Positions 32,036 through 43,688 of a DNA stretch of 64,000 nucleotides are shown here, one piece after another. The DNA lies in the NCBI RefSeq assembly GCF_033958435.1, contig NC_134147.1, positions 44,138,001 to 44,202,000 of the forward strand. Reading direction: 5' to 3'. The DNA is from Carettochelys insculpta (lineage: Eukaryota > Chordata > Testudines > Carettochelyidae). The notes beneath the pieces are model-generated. The model had not been told where the DNA came from and searched no databases. It saw only the letters and a list, made by a program, of their open reading frames with translations. The number at the start of each line of letters is the position of its first letter. Position 1 is the stretch's first letter. Made by a program: the position numbers and the translations under genes.

Positions 32036-32492
32036 TTATCCTTAGCTTCTTCTGCAGGAAGAGTTTTGCCAGAGCTGAAATATATGTCTATTGGGACAGA
32101 GGTTGGGAGAGCTTGATTGAGACTATTGGTGTCTACATCACAGAGACAGACATATTAGACAGAAGCATGTTTTAATCAAATGCCCAACCTCCAATTAGAT
32201 TCAAGTTAACACCTGTGGGAAATTACAGCAAGTAATTCAAAGAGACCATATGGCTTCTTGAATTCATTAGGAGTCCGCTGAGAGTTAGAGAATATTACTA
32301 AAAATAATTACATAGAAATTATAGAGTTCCTGTTCACACAAAGCTCAGCACGCAGAATTTCAGAGGGGAAAATCAGACTTGGTGAATAATGTTTCACTTT
32401 TTCTTTTTTATTGTGGTATTTACAAAGTTTAACTTTCAAATGCAACCGTCACAAGTAAAACCAAAAACTGCATTTGAAGCAACCACCCATAA
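32036..32492. other. No gene recognised
   Basis: AT-rich flank with nothing recognisable. Confidence 0.45.
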
Positions 32493-33131
32493 CAGTGTTT
32501 CTTAAACTGCGTTCTGGAGAACTATGGTGTCCCATGAACAACTCGTGGTTGTGCCACAAGCATTTGTCAAAATATAGCCAGGGCAGGTATTTTCTGTTAT
32601 TGAAACCAGATACAGACTGAACGTGTCTGATCTGGAGCTCTCTTGTCTGGCAACATCCAGAACCCAATGTGATTTTGGTTGCCCAGATGACTGTTTATCG
32701 TGGGTGTGGCCAAGTTTCCTGTGGTACCATAAAATTTGTTTCTAGCCGCCAGTCCTGGCTCTTTGTGTCCTGTGCTGTTATTTAGCTGTAATTTACCCCT
32801 ACGTGTCCTGTAAGAGCCCAGGAAGCAGTGGAAGTGTTGTTAATGCTACTAGACGATATTGACCTCCTGTGGTCCAGCAAATTCTCTCATCTAGCACTGG
32901 TCACGTCCTGAGGGTGCTGGATTAGAGAGGTTCAATCTGTACAATGTTACTTCTTCATTGCCATGATATCCAATTAAGTTACTTTCATTTTGGTTTTGCT
33001 GAAAATGTTAATGTTTAGGTTTTCTTTTTTTGTTTGGTATGACAATTTTTTAAAGAAAATTTTCATAGGTGTTCCACATAAAAATATTATTGTTTGGTGT
33101 TCCATTGTTTCAAAAAGTTTAAGAAACATTG
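32493..33131. mobile_element. hAT-like MITE, split by a second MITE
   Basis: Left end CAGTGTTTCTTAAACT at 32493; right end AGTTTAAGAAACATTG ending at 33131: nearly perfect 16-bp inverted termini of hAT type. The flanking octamers ACCCATAA and CTCTATAA agree at 5 of 8 positions, compatible with a decayed 8-bp TSD. Removing the inner insertion leaves about 310 bp of non-coding, AT-rich element. Confidence 0.78.
32613..32939. mobile_element. TA-flanked MITE nested in the hAT-like element
   Basis: 327 bp with inverted ends CAGACTGAACGTGTCTGAT and (reverse complement of the right end) CAGATTGAACCTCTCTAAT. It is flanked on both sides by TA (32611-32612 and 32940-32941), the TSD of the Tc1/mariner superfamily. 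The interior includes 'gtctggcaacatccagaacc' and 'cctgtggtccagcaaattct'. Because it interrupts the hAT-like element, it is the younger insertion. Confidence 0.8.
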
Positions 33132-33819
33132 CTCTATAACATGTAATGTAGTCCTAGCATTGCTACACAAAACCAGTTTGAGCTTTAGTATTAAACTATA
33201 AAATCACCATACTATAAAAATTATCTTTAATGAGGGAAACACCACAGACAAGATGTGGTGGGGATATGTGAAAGAAGGTGTGGAAAGGGGGTGTCAAGAG
33301 GAGAGGGGAAAATGGTCTCAGTGGCCAATAAGTGTTTGTTAAGCAAATGTTTCTAAGAACAGCTCTTCAGCTCATGTAATTGAGCCCTATGGAGGAGCTT
33401 GTCCTGTCCCTGGCAAGAGAGATCAGAACAGCACTGTGCTAACATGTGCATTGATTTACTTTCTCCCCCCAGCAGAACCCATATACTTTGTGATCATAGG
33501 CGGTTTTCAGACACCATGAATGCTGGGCAGAGAAGGGACCCAAATATGTGAGTAGGTATCGTAATGTGCAGTTCTCTGTCGATGTTTGGCTGCCGAAGCC
33601 CCAAATCATTCTAATTCTAGTGTCATCCTCTTTCTCCAGATGTTCAGCCAACATGTGCAGGAGTGTGCCTTTATAACATAGACAACAGATGACTGAAGGA
33701 AGCGCTTTAATCATATTCTATGTATTCTAAGTGCAATTTTTACTTAAACATAAAACTACAGAGGCATTATGTAATACCATTGACCCTGATGCAGCCTTTA
33801 AAGACTGCTCCTACCTCTT
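33132..33819. other. No gene recognised
   Basis: No coding signal or named repeat. Confidence 0.5.
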
Positions 33820-34380
33820 AGGCTATATCTAGACTGTGTTTGCTATTTTGGGATACAACTACATCCCAAAATAGCAACCCCATAGCTAAACACCATGCTT
33901 AAAATAGCACAGCTATTTCAAGCATGGCATTTCTTTCCTGCTAACCCGCATTGTGAGAAGGGTAGTGGGCAGCATAGGTGATCTACAAGTCTCCTCCACT
34001 TCACTCTGTCTTGAGACAAAACTTCTGGCTGACTTCCGGAGTACCCCAGTTGTTGTCCTTCAGTCTCAGTAGATCTTCTCCGCATTGTCTGAGGTCTTCC
34101 TCTTTGGCGTTTTTCTTGCGGGTTCTATATGACAGCTTGATGGACGATGCTGGATGATGGTTTTCTGAGACTGTGGCCTAGCCATCCCTATTTTCTTCTC
34201 TTGATTTGAACGTCAAGTGGTTCTTGTCCTGCTTTGTTCTAATGCTCCTCATTTGTGACAGAGTCTTGCCATTTGATATGAGAGATGTACCTCAGGCATC
34301 TGTTTATGAATGTCTGTGGCTGTTTGGATGGTACTGAGTTTGAAATAACTTAATCCAAGTTATGGGTACAGAGGCCTATT
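33820..34380. mobile_element. MITE pieces flanking a retrotransposon fragment
   Basis: The left piece (33820-33955) begins 'ggctatatctagactgtg' (GTCTACACT group) and holds a perfect 13-bp inverted repeat GCTATTTTGGGAT (33842-33854 with 33863-33875, 8-base loop). A right piece with 'gtttgaaataactta' and 'ccaagttatgggtacag' lies at 34348-34380. The non-LTR fragment between suggests one MITE split by it, but the two pieces could be independent. Confidence 0.45.
33960..34335 (-). pseudogene. Non-LTR retrotransposon ORF2 C-terminal fragment
   Basis: On the minus strand one reading gives RGRPQTMRRRS followed by DRVKWRRLVDHLC, the pattern 'RGRPxxxWRRxxExE...AQDRxxWRxLVxALC' found at the C-terminus of reverse transcriptases of several non-LTR clades (RTE, R4 and relatives). 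It is frame-broken with stops upstream. It is not CR1, so it is a different lineage. The clade cannot be settled from this short stretch. Confidence 0.6.
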
Positions 34381-35649
34381 TCATTTGTAGATCATTTGCA
34401 TTATGCCCTGTTCTTCAGATGACTCTGAGGGTCACATGATGCCTAGGCCCAAGTGATAGGTCAAAAAAGGTTTTAACTGGGCATCATGTCATATTTCTGT
34501 GGCCAAGAGGTTGTCTTGATGATACAGGACATGGCATGGGAACTATATCCGCTTCATTAGCAAGCTGAGAGAAGCTTCTAATGCCCTGCACCTCCATTTC
34601 CTCTACATGGTCAGCTGGCTACTAATCTGCGAAATTTCAGTTTTTCCAAAGGGTGTTTTTTATGGTGTGGGGATGAGGAGATAAAAATGTATCTGTTGGC
34701 CAAAATGATCCAGACCGACCAGTCTGACTCGCTGCGGTATAACTGCCTTTGCAGACCCTGCTGGCACATGCTATCAGTTTGTTAATATAAACAAGCCCTT
34801 TTGTATTAGGATGGGAACTTTGAATTTTAGACATATGTTTAAGAACAACATATGAGCTTGGAACAAACTGTTCTATCCTTCATCCACTGAAGTCTCTGAG
34901 CATTGTGTCATTGATTGCATTGGGTACAGGGTGATAATTGTGAAGTCACAGTGAGTCTTTCAGTTGACTTCAGTGGACTTTGAGTCAGGCACAACATTCA
35001 CATGGTCTTCTGTGTTAACAGGAATGGATATTTACTGAAGCTCCAGAAACTACCTTTATTTTTTCCCTTCATAAAAGCAGTACCCCTGAGATTCCCCCTT
35101 GTTCATTAGGCCCTAAATAGAATTCAAACTAATTCTTTCCTGCTTATGAAGTTGTCATAAAACTCATTTTATCATGAAGCAAGATCAGTATTTCAAGCTG
35201 TGTCCCTGAAATGTAGCCATCCTACTAAATATGTCCCATTTAAGTGGGGTGTGCTGTACCCCAGAGCCCCATCAAGTTTGATCTTATATAGATATTACTA
35301 CTTTTAACTTGTCCAGAATCACTGCTCTCACATGCTATGATAATATATATCCTTTGGTAAATCCTGACAATGACAGGTCTGGCTCCCACTGCAGTAGTAG
35401 GCTTGGGAACAATATGTACTTTTTAAGAAATGTCACTATTGGTAGAAGATCTGCTTATATTGTATTTAAGTGTTCGGGGGATATGTCATTTTTAAATGCA
35501 ATATTTAAAGCAAATTTGAAAGCTTATTACAGTCAGAAATTGTCATCAAATTTTAATAATGTTACTTTATGGCCTAAGCCTGCTCTCTAGAAGTTAATGG
35601 TAAAGGATCTGATCCAAACTATATTATGGCAGATGTAGCATGCTCTGCT
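34381..35649. other. No gene recognised
   Basis: AT-rich with no coding signal. Confidence 0.5.
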
Positions 35650-35811
35650 GGGCCAGGTACTATACTGGGAATCTGGAGCTCTGAGTTCTACTCTGAGCTC
35701 TAACGTAGAGATGCTATGTGACTTCAGGCAAGTTGCTTCACTTCTGCATACACCCGTTTCCCTGTTGTCCTGTCTGTTTACACTGTACGCTCATTGGAGC
35801 AGAGTCTTCAT
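35650..35811 (+). mobile_element. MIR-like/tRNA-derived SINE
   Basis: Contains 'gagttctactctgagctc' (a decayed B-box region), 'gctatgtgacttcaggcaag', 'ttgcttcacttctg', 'ccgtttccctgttgtcctgt' and the tail 'tgtttacactgtacgctc'. Same order as the SINE at 31.8 kb. It abuts the MITE that follows, which may have inserted at its tail. Confidence 0.65.
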
Positions 35812-36082
35812 CATGCGGAAGATTGACCCAGTCAGTGTCAATCTTCAGGGCTGGATTTTTCACACCCATGAAATCAAACTATCTGGGGTCAGTGGTTGAT
35901 CCCTGTACTCCTCAATATTGTGAGGAGTAAGGGAGGTTGACAGGAGCATTTCTCCTGTCGACCTCCTCCTGTGAGGCCAGCCAGGTAAGTCAATTGTAGC
36001 TAAGTCGATTCAAGCTATACAATTGCCATAGCTAGAGCTGTGTATCTACAATCAACTTTAATGTCTAGTGTAGACCTGGCTT
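35812..36082. mobile_element. MITE family M1, copy 2
   Basis: Shares the landmarks of the copies at 7781 and 49420: 'aagattgacccagtcag', 'tactcctcaatattgtgagg', 'ctcctgtcgacctcctcctg', 'ccatagctagagctgtg', and the right end 'tgtctagtgtagacctgg'. The left terminus is degraded where it meets the SINE. Confidence 0.75.
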
Positions 36083-37494
36083 TAGTCTTCTGTGTCCACA
36101 GGAACAGGAACTAGTGAACCGCCAGAATCTACCTTTAATATTTCCCTCCGCATAAGCAGCACCTCTTGGCTCCTCCCTTATTCATCTTCTGCATGTCAGA
36201 GGTGTTCATGTCATAAGACATTGACAGATCAACAAATACCAAACAAAAGTCAGCGTACTTAGTGCTACCAAAAGAAAAGGCTTCAAGACCAGAAACAAAG
36301 GAATTAAACTAAACCGATTTCCTTTGTTTATAAAAGCACAATTTTCCCATGTAAATTCCCTTTTACATTAATCTAAGAACACTCTGTTCATAATTTACTA
36401 CACCCTTCAATAAACATTGTAATATCTGTGCAAAGCATGTATATAAATCATTGCTGCCCCTGCTGTATTTTCTTAGTTACCATGTTCTTTCAAGGTCACT
36501 AACCTACCTTATAGCTTTCATCTGGTTTAAATAATTTGCTATTACCCTTTATACCTCCTTTCCTAGGCCATCTCTACTTAGATTTTTGCAGCTGCATCTT
36601 CTCAAGCAGCTATTGATCCCATGTCTCCTTGCTAAAATTTACTAATTTCATCAGCAGTAATGGAAGAAATTACATCTCGTTAAGGTCCACTTCTGTGCTT
36701 GTTGCTGATTGGGTAAGGTCTAATGATTTCCAGTTTTAATGCTGGTCACCAGCTTTTGGCCGAACATTTCTACAACTCATGGGGAGACAATATTTTTTGT
36801 ACAATATCCCAGTTCTGATGCCCCTAAACTCTCAGCTCTCAACTCATAAAGAGGGTAATCAATCACTATTGCATGCACAAAGACCTAGACACTATTGGAT
36901 TGCACCGAGAGACAAATAAGGGCCCGCTTAACTCCATGCTTAACTATCAGCACATCCCATCTTTGGTGTGTTTTTGTAATAACTGGGTTTCAGTATCTCA
37001 AAGGCTGCTGAACTCATAATTTTTACAAGTGCTAGCTCATGTAAATGGTGTTGGTATAAACATGGAGCTAGACTCTAAAGTGGTTTCTGCAAAGCCCAAG
37101 ATTTTTCAGTGGGTCCATGTAACCATCTTCAAGTTTATTTCTCAAAAAGAAAGATCCTTCAGTTTTGCAGAAAGGTTCCAAAGCTCAGAATATCTGTAGG
37201 CCCCGTTAGTGTTTTAGGACATGAACTACTATCCTTTTGCTCCCACAGAGTCACAGTGCCCTTTTGGAGCTTGCTTTGTTCGCTGTACAAGGGATAGTGA
37301 AATAACAAGCAGTCAGCAAAATAATTGCCTGGGTCATGCACATGAGATGCATGTGTAATTTCCACACTGTGATACTCAATTGCTAGTGAAACAGTGGGCT
37401 GAGTCCTTGGTGGAGAGAGAGACAGAGAGAGAAAGAGAAATGCAGGCACTGCAGAGAATGTGTTTACCCATGCTCGAGTCACACTTGGAAGCAT
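36083..37494. other. No gene recognised
   Basis: AT-rich with a purine run 'gagagagagacagagagaga' at about 37411-37440. No coding signal. Confidence 0.5.
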
Positions 37495-37903
37495 AGAAGA
37501 CTAGATCTGGAAGAGACCTCGAAGGTCATCAAGTCCAGTCCCCTGCCCTCCTGGCAAGACCAAGCACCATATGTATCATCCCTGTCAGATATTTGTCCAG
37601 CCTGTTCTTAAATATTTCCAGTGATGGAGATTCTACAACCTCCCTTGGCAATTTATTCCAGTAGTCAACCACACTGAGAGGAGATTTTTCCTAAAGTCCA
37701 ATCTAAACTTCTCTTCCAGAAATTTAAACCCATTGCTTCTTGTCCTATCATCAAAGGCTAAGGAAAATATTTCTTCTCCTTCCTCCTTGCAACACCTTTT
37801 AGGTACTTGAAAGCTAATATTGTGTCCACCCTCATCCTTCTAATTTCCAAATGAAACAAACCCAGTTCTTTTAATCCTCTCTCATAGGTTATATGTTCTA
37901 GAC

Positions 37904-38690
37904 CAGCAGCTCCCAACCTTTTCCAGAGGGGGACCCATTTTGACAATTCAGGAAGGCTTGGTGACCCAAGGCAATTCAAAACCAGGGGTGGGGGGGCAGA
38001 GTGCTGTAACTAGCTCATTTTGCACCTGAGGCAAGAATATAAAATTGCACCCCCTCGTGTTTATGTATTCATGGTAGTTATTTCAGAGAAAAAGAGAAAT
38101 ACATTAATAAAATGATAACACTATGTTTATTATAGTTAGTTATTATTTCATTATGATAGTTCATCTGAGTTTTGGTGGGGGAAAGACCCTCATCCCCAAA
38201 CCACCCCCAGAGCTTAAACCCCACATTCAGAACCTGGAGGGGTTGGGGTGGGGTCATACTCAGCCTGGGAAGAGTCACACTCAAGGCTGTGGGGAGTCAC
38301 ATTCAAGGGCTGTGGGGGGAGTCACATTCAAGGGCCAGGGGGTTGGGGGCTGCGGGAGTCACACTCAGAGGTGGGGAGATACAACCAAAAAAAGACAAAT
38401 CAGCTATGTAGAACAGAAGGGGGGCAAAAGAGGGGAAGGATGGAGCAGGGGCAAAAATTACTTACTGCAAGAGTCTATTAAGTGGCTTGCCTGGGGTGGC
38501 TACAAATATTAAAGGTGGAGAAGCTCTTTGTAATGTGTAATTACTTCTCTATTGATAGAGATAGCTGCTGGACGTGGCAGCATTAAGGAGCTGCAAATGG
38601 TTTCTTTAAGAGCCATGTGCTGGTGGTGACCCTTAACAGATCTAATCACAACCCATGTTTGGGTCCTGACCCATAGGTTGGGAATCCCTG
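37904..38690. mobile_element. hAT non-autonomous element with perfect 8-bp TSD
   Basis: 787 bp bounded by TTCTAGAC at 37896-37903 and 38691-38698, an exact 8-bp TSD fitting the hAT preference (nTCTAGAn). Inverted ends: CAGCAGCTCCCAACCT on the left and, reversed, CAGGGATTCCCAACCT on the right. No transposase. The interior is GC-rich with a minisatellite. The plus-strand open frames at 38123-38512 run through the array and are not genes. Confidence 0.93.
38262..38372 (+). repeat. Minisatellite inside the hAT element
   Basis: Four imperfect units of about 24-34 bases built on 'gagtcacattcaagggct' plus a G-run ('gtggggggagtcacattc'). Confidence 0.8.
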
Positions 38691-38790
38691 TTCTAGACCT
38701 TTAATCACGTTAGTTTCTCTTTGGACTCTTTCCAATTTCTCCATGTCTTCCTAAAATATGGGGCCCAGAACTGAACACAGTCCTCCCGTG

Positions 38791-39199
38791 GTGGTGAAAG
38801 AGTAGAGCTGGGGGAGTGGTTTGGGCAGTAAAGGTGTAAAGTGGACACAAACCAAGTCAGGCTGGACGCTAGGAGCTTCAAACCACCACAGAGGTAAAGC
38901 TCTGGAACCGTCCTCCAGTAGGAGTTGTGGGGGGAAAACAATAGATCTCTGTTTAAGAGAGCTGAAACAACTTGTGAGAGTAATTGTATGATGGAGCTGC
39001 TTGTGTTGATTGGGGGGGAGGCAGGAAACAGCAGGTCTGGGGCTCACTGCTGGTTTATGTCTCAAGTGAGTTATGCTTTCAGCCAGCCACAGGAACGGGG
39101 TCAGCAAGGCATCCCCATCTCCCACAGGGCATTTGTTTTTAAATCTCCTTCTTCTCAAGTTTCAGAGTTGGCCCTGGCTGGAGAGGGAACACTGGGCAG
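38791..39199. other. No gene recognised
   Basis: No family or coding signal identified. Confidence 0.45.
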
Positions 39200-39990
39200 G
39201 GTGGGTTAGTTTTCTGAGGTGGCACCAAGCTTTGTCCCTCACAGGTGCTTGGCTGGCTGGTTCTTGCTCACATGCTTAGGATCTAAGTGGTCACCAAGTG
39301 TGGTTTCTATGGAGCAGTCCGGGATGGAGCTTGGGTGCAGAAAGGAGCTTGCGGTATGAGACTGGGGTGCAGGAGAGGGCGTGGGGTCTGAGATGGAGTT
39401 TGGGTGAAGGAGTGGGTTGTGACCCAGGGCAGTGGACTGGGGACCAAATCCTCCAGGGTGGAACCCACTGGCGAGACCTTGCAATGGGAGGGGTATGGGT
39501 GCAGGAGAAGATTCTGGCCTAGGGGACGGGTGTAGGAAGGGATCCAGGATCTGGAGGGGAGTTGGGATACAGGAGGAGTGTGCCAGAGGCAGGCCCTGCT
39601 GGGAGGTGCTTACCTAAGTGACAGGCAAGCTTCCAGACTTGCTAGCAGCTTTAGACCACTCCGTGTGCCTCTGTGTTGAGGGGGAATCTTTGTATGTTGC
39701 CTTTGCCCCCAGCAACATCTCTGTTCCTCTTGGCTGGAAACCTGCCAACAGGAGCTGAGAAATTGTGCTGTACTTTCCCCACCCCCAGCAAAATCTCTCA
39801 GCTCCTATTGCCTGGAAAGTGGCCAGTGGAACCTAAGAGATTTTACTGGAAGTGGGGCAGCACAAAATACTCCCCCCGCCCACAGTGCAGAGAGCCACAG
39901 GGAGCAGCTAGCTGCTTTGAGTGGCAGATCAGATCAGAAGACTTGGTCAGCTGGATGCAGCCCATGGGCTGTACCTTGCCCTAAGGGAAC
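39200..39990. repeat. GC-rich interspersed repeat, copy 1
   Basis: A G-rich part ('gggatggagcttgggtgcag', 'gagtgggttgtgaccc') is followed by 'gtgccagaggcaggccctgc', 'gggaggtgcttacct', then 'aaatctctcagctcctattg' and a right part ending 'gacttggtcagctggatgca' and 'gcccatgggctgtaccttgc'. The block at 41.0-41.5 kb shares the G-rich part, 'gtgccagaggcaga' and 'ctcagttcttattgtctgg'. These are typical of a reptile non-autonomous DNA element. Ends are not fixed. Confidence 0.5.
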
Positions 39991-41019
39991 CTCAATGTGA
40001 TTGTTCCACAGAAGCAGTGCAACCCGCAGCCCAGGGTGGAACATGCTGGCGAGACCTGGCCATGCTTTGCCCTTTCTCTCGCTCTCCTCCCAGAATTGTA
40101 ATGACCTCGCGCAGGGAAGTGGCATGTCCGACCCCATCTGTCAGAAACAGAACACAGCATCCCTCTTTGCTACTATATGTGTTTCACACACTGATGGCTG
40201 CTCATGAAGCCTACAGATGGAATGGAAAATCTTTATTCGCAATGTGTTCCAAACTGCCTGGAGCACATTATGTCAGCGTCACACACATTAGAAAATTACA
40301 GTGAGTGCTCAGAGTGACTGTCTGTAACCATAACCTTATTCAAGCCTTTTTAATGTCAGAGTTACAGTGCATATGCCAGCATGTTTCTCCAGATGCCTCT
40401 TGCAATCAAGGGGAAGGAAATAATTATGAGTAAAACTTCCCAAACTTAGGGACCTAAACCTCATTCTCTTTGACTTACGCACTTAGGAGAAATTGACGTT
40501 TGAGGATGGGACCATGGCACCTTTGGAAATGGGACTCTTTCTCTGCTGGGGGCTATTAATAAGTGCCCATTTCCTGGCTCTAAAATACCTGAAAACAAAA
40601 TAATACCCAACCAACTCCAAATGAAAGTGAATATTTTTGCTTTCTTAGAGTCTTGATAAGGTTATCAGTGAATCATCTTCTACCAAGTACTTTCCTAAGA
40701 CTAACCCACACCAAAAATTAAAGACCCAAGGAATTCTGGGTTTGGTTTTTATGGTTCCAAGTATTCAAAGCTGTCTGTGCGAGCACCACAAACTAACCTT
40801 TGTGAATCTACTCGGAAAGTCCATTTGCTTTTCTCTTAGAGGTTTCCCAGATTTCTCAGCTCTGCTGTGAAGTCAGTAGCTTGGTAAATTGGGGTGGGGT
40901 GGGGCTTCCTTTCTTCACCCTCTTTTTCATTTCTTTCTTAGCCCACAATCTGACATTGAGGAAGACATTTGTGTTTCTAAATGGAAACCGTATTTGTCAA
41001 ATGCACATGTGTATGGCTC
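39991..41019. other. No gene recognised; one old repeat
   Basis: No coding signal. At about 40450-40580 there is a decayed 'gggacctaaacc ... gcacctttggaaatggg' stretch resembling an old amniote palindromic repeat. Confidence 0.45.
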
Positions 41020-41500
41020 TGATAGGGAGTTTGGATGAAGGAGGAGGTTGTGGCCTGGGGTAGGGATTGGGGTGCAGGTCTAGGAGGGGGTTTGGGTGCA
41101 GAAGAGGATTCTGGACTGGGGGGGGTGGGGTAGAGGAGTGGTGCAGGGTCTGGGAGGGAGCTGTGACCAGAGGCAGAGGAGGCAGGTGCAGAGGGTTTGG
41201 GTGGTGACCTGGGGTAAGGAGTTGTGGGGAGGCAGGGATTGGGGTGCCAGAGGCAGACCCTTACCGGGAGGCACTTATCTAGCCAGCAGCCCGAGACTCT
41301 CAGCCAGCAGCCCCATGAGATCCTCAGGCAGGCTCCCTGCCTGCGACAGTCCCAGGTTGCTCAAAATGGCTGACTGCTCCACATAGCTCTCTGCTCTGGG
41401 CACTGAGGTGGGAAGCATTTTGTGCTGACCCCGCCACTAAACAGTCTCTCAGTTCTTATTGTCTGGTTTCTGACCAATAGGCACACGGCACAGAAAATCA
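41020..41500. repeat. GC-rich interspersed repeat, copy 2
   Basis: Shares ordered words with the block at 39.2-39.99 kb (G-rich part, 'gtgccagaggcagaccc', 'gggaggcacttatcta', 'gtctctcagttcttattgtc', 'tttctgaccaatag'). No inverted ends or TSD identified. Confidence 0.5.
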
Positions 41501-41895
41501 CCTGAAGCAGCCAGCCCCTTAAATTGATGTGGGGCCTCTCCCTGCCTGAAGGTCCCAGTGCAGCAGGTTGCAGGCTGGACTGAAAGGCTTGGCAGGCTTC
41601 ATCCTGCTTGTCCCTGGAATAAGCTATACCCATCCTTTTCCTGCCACCGGTTGCCTTTCACACAGCTAAGCTGTCTCATCCTACTCACCACCCTCATATG
41701 CCTGCTCGCCTATTCAGTGTCAGGCCAGGTCATAGGTGGTCTGGCCTAGCAGTCACAAATGGGCTGGTCAGAGAGCAGGCACCAATAAGCGTCAAGCTGG
41801 GGTCACACACCAGAGATCAGAGGTAGTACTGAGCTGGGCTGCGGGGTTAGCAACCAGAGATCAGAAAGCAAAGTACCATCTGGCAACTCCCTTGA
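41501..41895. other. No gene recognised
   Basis: GC-moderate sequence with no feature I can name. Confidence 0.4.
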
Positions 41896-42104
41896 CAGGT
41901 TCTCTGTGAGCAGGGCATTTGGGCAGCCACCCAGGAGAGGTTCAAATACCTTCCAGCTGATTAGCAGAGTGCCCATGGCTGGGTTTTCTAGTTCTACTGG
42001 TGGCACCCCTCTGCATGTGCCTTAGTGCACATCCAAAGCTTATTCTGCACTTGGATGGGACAAATCTGCAGACAGGTGGAAGGAGGAGCTTAGAGGGAGT
42101 GTTA
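41896..42104. mobile_element. Short hAT-like MITE family M2, copy 1
   Basis: About 209 bp. It starts 'aggttctctgtgagcagggc' and ends 'gcttagagggagtgtt', inverted ends of the AGTGTTCCCTCTAA type. Internal words are 'ggcagccacccaggagag', 'ccagctgattagcagagtgc', 'tgtgccttagtgcacatcc'. The same words occur at 48.3 and 61.7 kb. No exact TSD here. Confidence 0.68.
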
Positions 42105-43387
42105 CTTGTGGGATGATCAGAATGCTGGGCGGTGCTTTCACTCTGGATCTTTTGGTTGTTGAACCCTGTGGCGTTTTGTCTCCACAGTTCTCCTTGGAGT
42201 AGGCGGCACAGGGCTTCCTGGTGGCAGTGTGTGAACATCAGCTGTCCCAGGCACCATGGCCAGGAGTCCTGCTCCAACGGGTCCTTGGGTGCCAGATGCC
42301 TGTACAAAGGCATAAGGAGGACGCTTTATGCCCAAATAGTCTCTTGCATAGACTCTTAAGCCAGTTTCCTACTGAGCCCTGATGGAGCAAAGCACTGAAG
42401 TGCATACTTAATTTGGTTGCTTCAGGGCCTTTAAAACAATGCGGGGAGAGTATGTCATGAAGTGCCAGTAAAATGAACCTCAGTCAAAACCCAGGTGGAG
42501 AGATTACAGCATCCACTTGTGCACCTTTCCCTCTGCATTTTAATGTGCAGGGAAAAATCAGGTGTAATAAAAATTATTAGATGTTCCCATCAAAACCAAA
42601 ACATTAAAAATATTGATAGCTTTAAAAATAACCTGGAAATCAAAAATATTTATGTAGAAGAGGCTTGGAATCTTTCAAGCCCTGACATAAAATGTATATG
42701 TATACTTGCATTCAGTACAGACAGCGCTGGTAGCCTGCTAACATGGGAAGTGTGTCGGCTTTCCACTGATGAAAAAATAATAAATTAAACCTAAGTATAT
42801 TTGAAATTAAATCAGAAGGGGAAATGATTAATTTAAAAGGTGACAGTATTACAGAATGAGCTCCCCATGAGGGGAAAAACATTTCATGTTTGAAAGTGAC
42901 TGGAATTACAATAATTTTCAAATATTCGTGGCTGGGGAAAGATTCTTAAATGCAGGTTTTAAAATAGATGTCTGGCAACAGCTTCTATTTTCTGAGAAGG
43001 TTCTGGAACCGCAGCAAATGACATTGGAGAATGAGAACTTGATGGAAAGGAAAAGGCGACGCTCTGCGTATTTGCATGCTGACTTTGCAGAAAAGAAAGA
43101 GAAATAGAAAAGCCAGGAAAATAATTTTAAGGGTTTGATTTAAATCTCAGGAGACAATTCAGTATGAACCCCCCCTCCCCGCTTGCAGCTCACGTACAGC
43201 TAGATTTTGCAGGCATTAGCTCGTCCTTCCTCCTTGTTTATGCGGAGGTTTAGCAGGTGAAGGACAACAGCAAATAGCCCAGGTTATAGTACAGACAAAC
43301 TGGCTTCTAGCTCACAGAATTCTATGCCTTCTATTCTAGGAGGTAGGACAGTGTTGTTATCCTCATTGTACACAAAGGGATTTGCAG
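42105..43387. other. No gene recognised
   Basis: No coding signal or named repeat. Confidence 0.5.
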
Positions 43388-43688
43388 TACAGGGAGTATA
43401 TCTACACTGAACTCTAAACCTGAGCCTGTGAGACCCAGGCCTATGGATTACTTGTTTCCAAGCCTGAGAGTTCACACTATATTAACAAACCTTGGTCACA
43501 CAGCCATGCAAATACATCCATACCACACTATGCAGATCTTCTGATGAAGGTCTGTTGCTTGAGCTGCACCCACACTGCAAAATAAGTTTTGGACATGAGA
43601 CATAGCAGGACTCGGGTTCTGAGCCACTTTCTCAGCAGATTTCTAGGACTTGAGTCTGAGGGTTTTGCTGACCAGGATCAGATTGTAT
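43388..43688. mobile_element. MITE of the GTCTACACT group, degraded
   Basis: Starts 'tatatctacactgaactcta', then 'aacctgagcctgtgagaccc', and on the right 'cccacactgcaaaataag' and 'gagtctgagggttttgc'. These are the decayed halves of a MITE rich in 'cctgagcctg...' words. The right boundary is uncertain because the palindromic element follows directly. Confidence 0.45.

Larger units (their letters stand above)
37495..38790 (-). mobile_element. CR1 LINE split by a hAT element
   Basis: Minus-strand CR1 whose 3' end, in the plus direction, is 'tagaagactagatctggaag' and 'gacctcgaaggtcatcaagt', then 'ccagtgatggagattctaca', 'cccattgcttcttgtcctat' and 'ttttaatcctctctcatagg' up to 37903. It resumes at 38691 with 'ttctagacctttaatcacg', 'ttggactctttccaatttct' and 'ggggcccagaactgaac', truncated near 38790. 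The insertion point is marked by a perfect 8-bp duplication. Confidence 0.88.

Noticed and set aside
33100..33131. Separate old AT-rich repeat
   Set aside because: It is the right terminus of the hAT-like element that starts at 32493.
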